A stretch of DNA of 64,000 nucleotides, taken from NCBI RefSeq assembly GCF_005863245.1, contig NZ_VBUT01000006.1, forward strand, positions 186,001 through 250,000, written 5' to 3'. A model generated the notes under the pieces. That model did not search any database and was not told the DNA's origin. It was given only the letters and a program-made list of their open reading frames with translations. Shown here piece after piece: positions 63,948-64,000 of this stretch. How positions within the stretch are numbered: the stretch's first letter is position 1; each line of letters opens with the position of its first letter. A program made the position numbers and the translations under genes. This stretch comes from Nocardia cyriacigeorgica. GTDB lineage: Bacteria; Actinomycetota; Actinomycetes; Mycobacteriales; Mycobacteriaceae.

Positions 63948-64000
63948 TCAGGCGGCCGGGCGGCCGCGCAGCAGGCTGACGACGGTGTCGGTGAGCTGGA
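63948..64000 (-). CDS. C-terminal end of a gene entering from the right, possibly TetR
   Basis: The minus-strand frame ending at TGA (63950-63948) reads QLTDTVVSLLRGRPAA before the stop. An amphipathic helix followed by RGRPAA is how many TetR-type regulators end. Only 17 codons are visible, so the family call is a guess. Confidence 0.35.
   Translation of the reverse strand, partial: QLTDTVVSLLRGRPAA

Overview
The window is high-GC actinobacterial DNA. Gene content and synteny point to a mycolic-acid-containing member of the Mycobacteriales, most likely Nocardia or a close relative. The evidence is a near-mycobacterial RbpA, an fxsA / amidohydrolase / lnt block next to rbpA, a full 14-subunit nuo operon in actinobacterial order, and many TANNNT boxes 6-8 nt ahead of ATG/GTG starts, the hallmark of leaderless mRNAs in this order. 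This assignment is from recalled family features, not from a database search.

Layout. 1-7.9 kb: the end of a methionine aminopeptidase, a VOC protein, a secreted glycine-zipper protein and a PadR regulator that share a TCAAnnTTGA-type operator, an F420/PPOX-type oxidoreductase, a TldD/TldE protease pair with a truncated epimerase remnant at its 3' end, a TetR regulator and a TSUP transporter. 8-13.7 kb: a NarL-type two-component system, then fxsA, a YtcJ-like amidohydrolase and lnt. 14.06-29.6 kb: a single four-module NRPS of 4546 residues (C-A-T x4 plus TE), translationally coupled to a DrrA/DrrB-type ABC exporter. These three genes form a self-contained synthesis-and-export operon lying between lnt and rbpA, where related genomes usually carry ppm1. 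A strong bidirectional terminator closes it. 29.7-37.4 kb: rbpA with a SigH/SigR-like promoter, a small zinc-finger-like protein, membrane proteins, an M23 lipoprotein divergent from an ArsR regulator, a GT9 glycosyltransferase, a DUF308/HdeD membrane protein, a small secreted protein, a methyltransferase, and an AT-rich stretch preceding a 32-residue acidic amphipathic micropeptide with its own ribosome binding site and terminator. 37.5-47.8 kb: a copper chaperone / DyP peroxidase pair, small membrane proteins, an OmpR-type two-component system with a DUF4173 membrane protein, a degenerate SDR, and a LysR regulator divergent from a bile-acid-symporter-family transporter. 47.9-63.6 kb, minus strand: nuoA to nuoN for NADH:quinone oxidoreductase, with nuoH and nuoI fused in frame and a GlxR/CRP-like site upstream. 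The window ends inside what may be a TetR-type gene.

Best candidate for something undescribed: the NRPS-DrrAB operon. Its first module reads as a serine-activating EntF-like module headed by an EntF/DhbF-like condensation domain. Its last three modules carry closely related hydrophobic-type specificity codes that match no standard code I can recall. The predicted product is an N-capped Ser-X-X-X tetrapeptide (linear or cyclised) exported by DrrAB. Second candidate: the micropeptide at 36.7 kb, which resembles the small mycomembrane porin peptides PorA/PorH of corynebacteria in style. Third: the NuoH-NuoI fusion.
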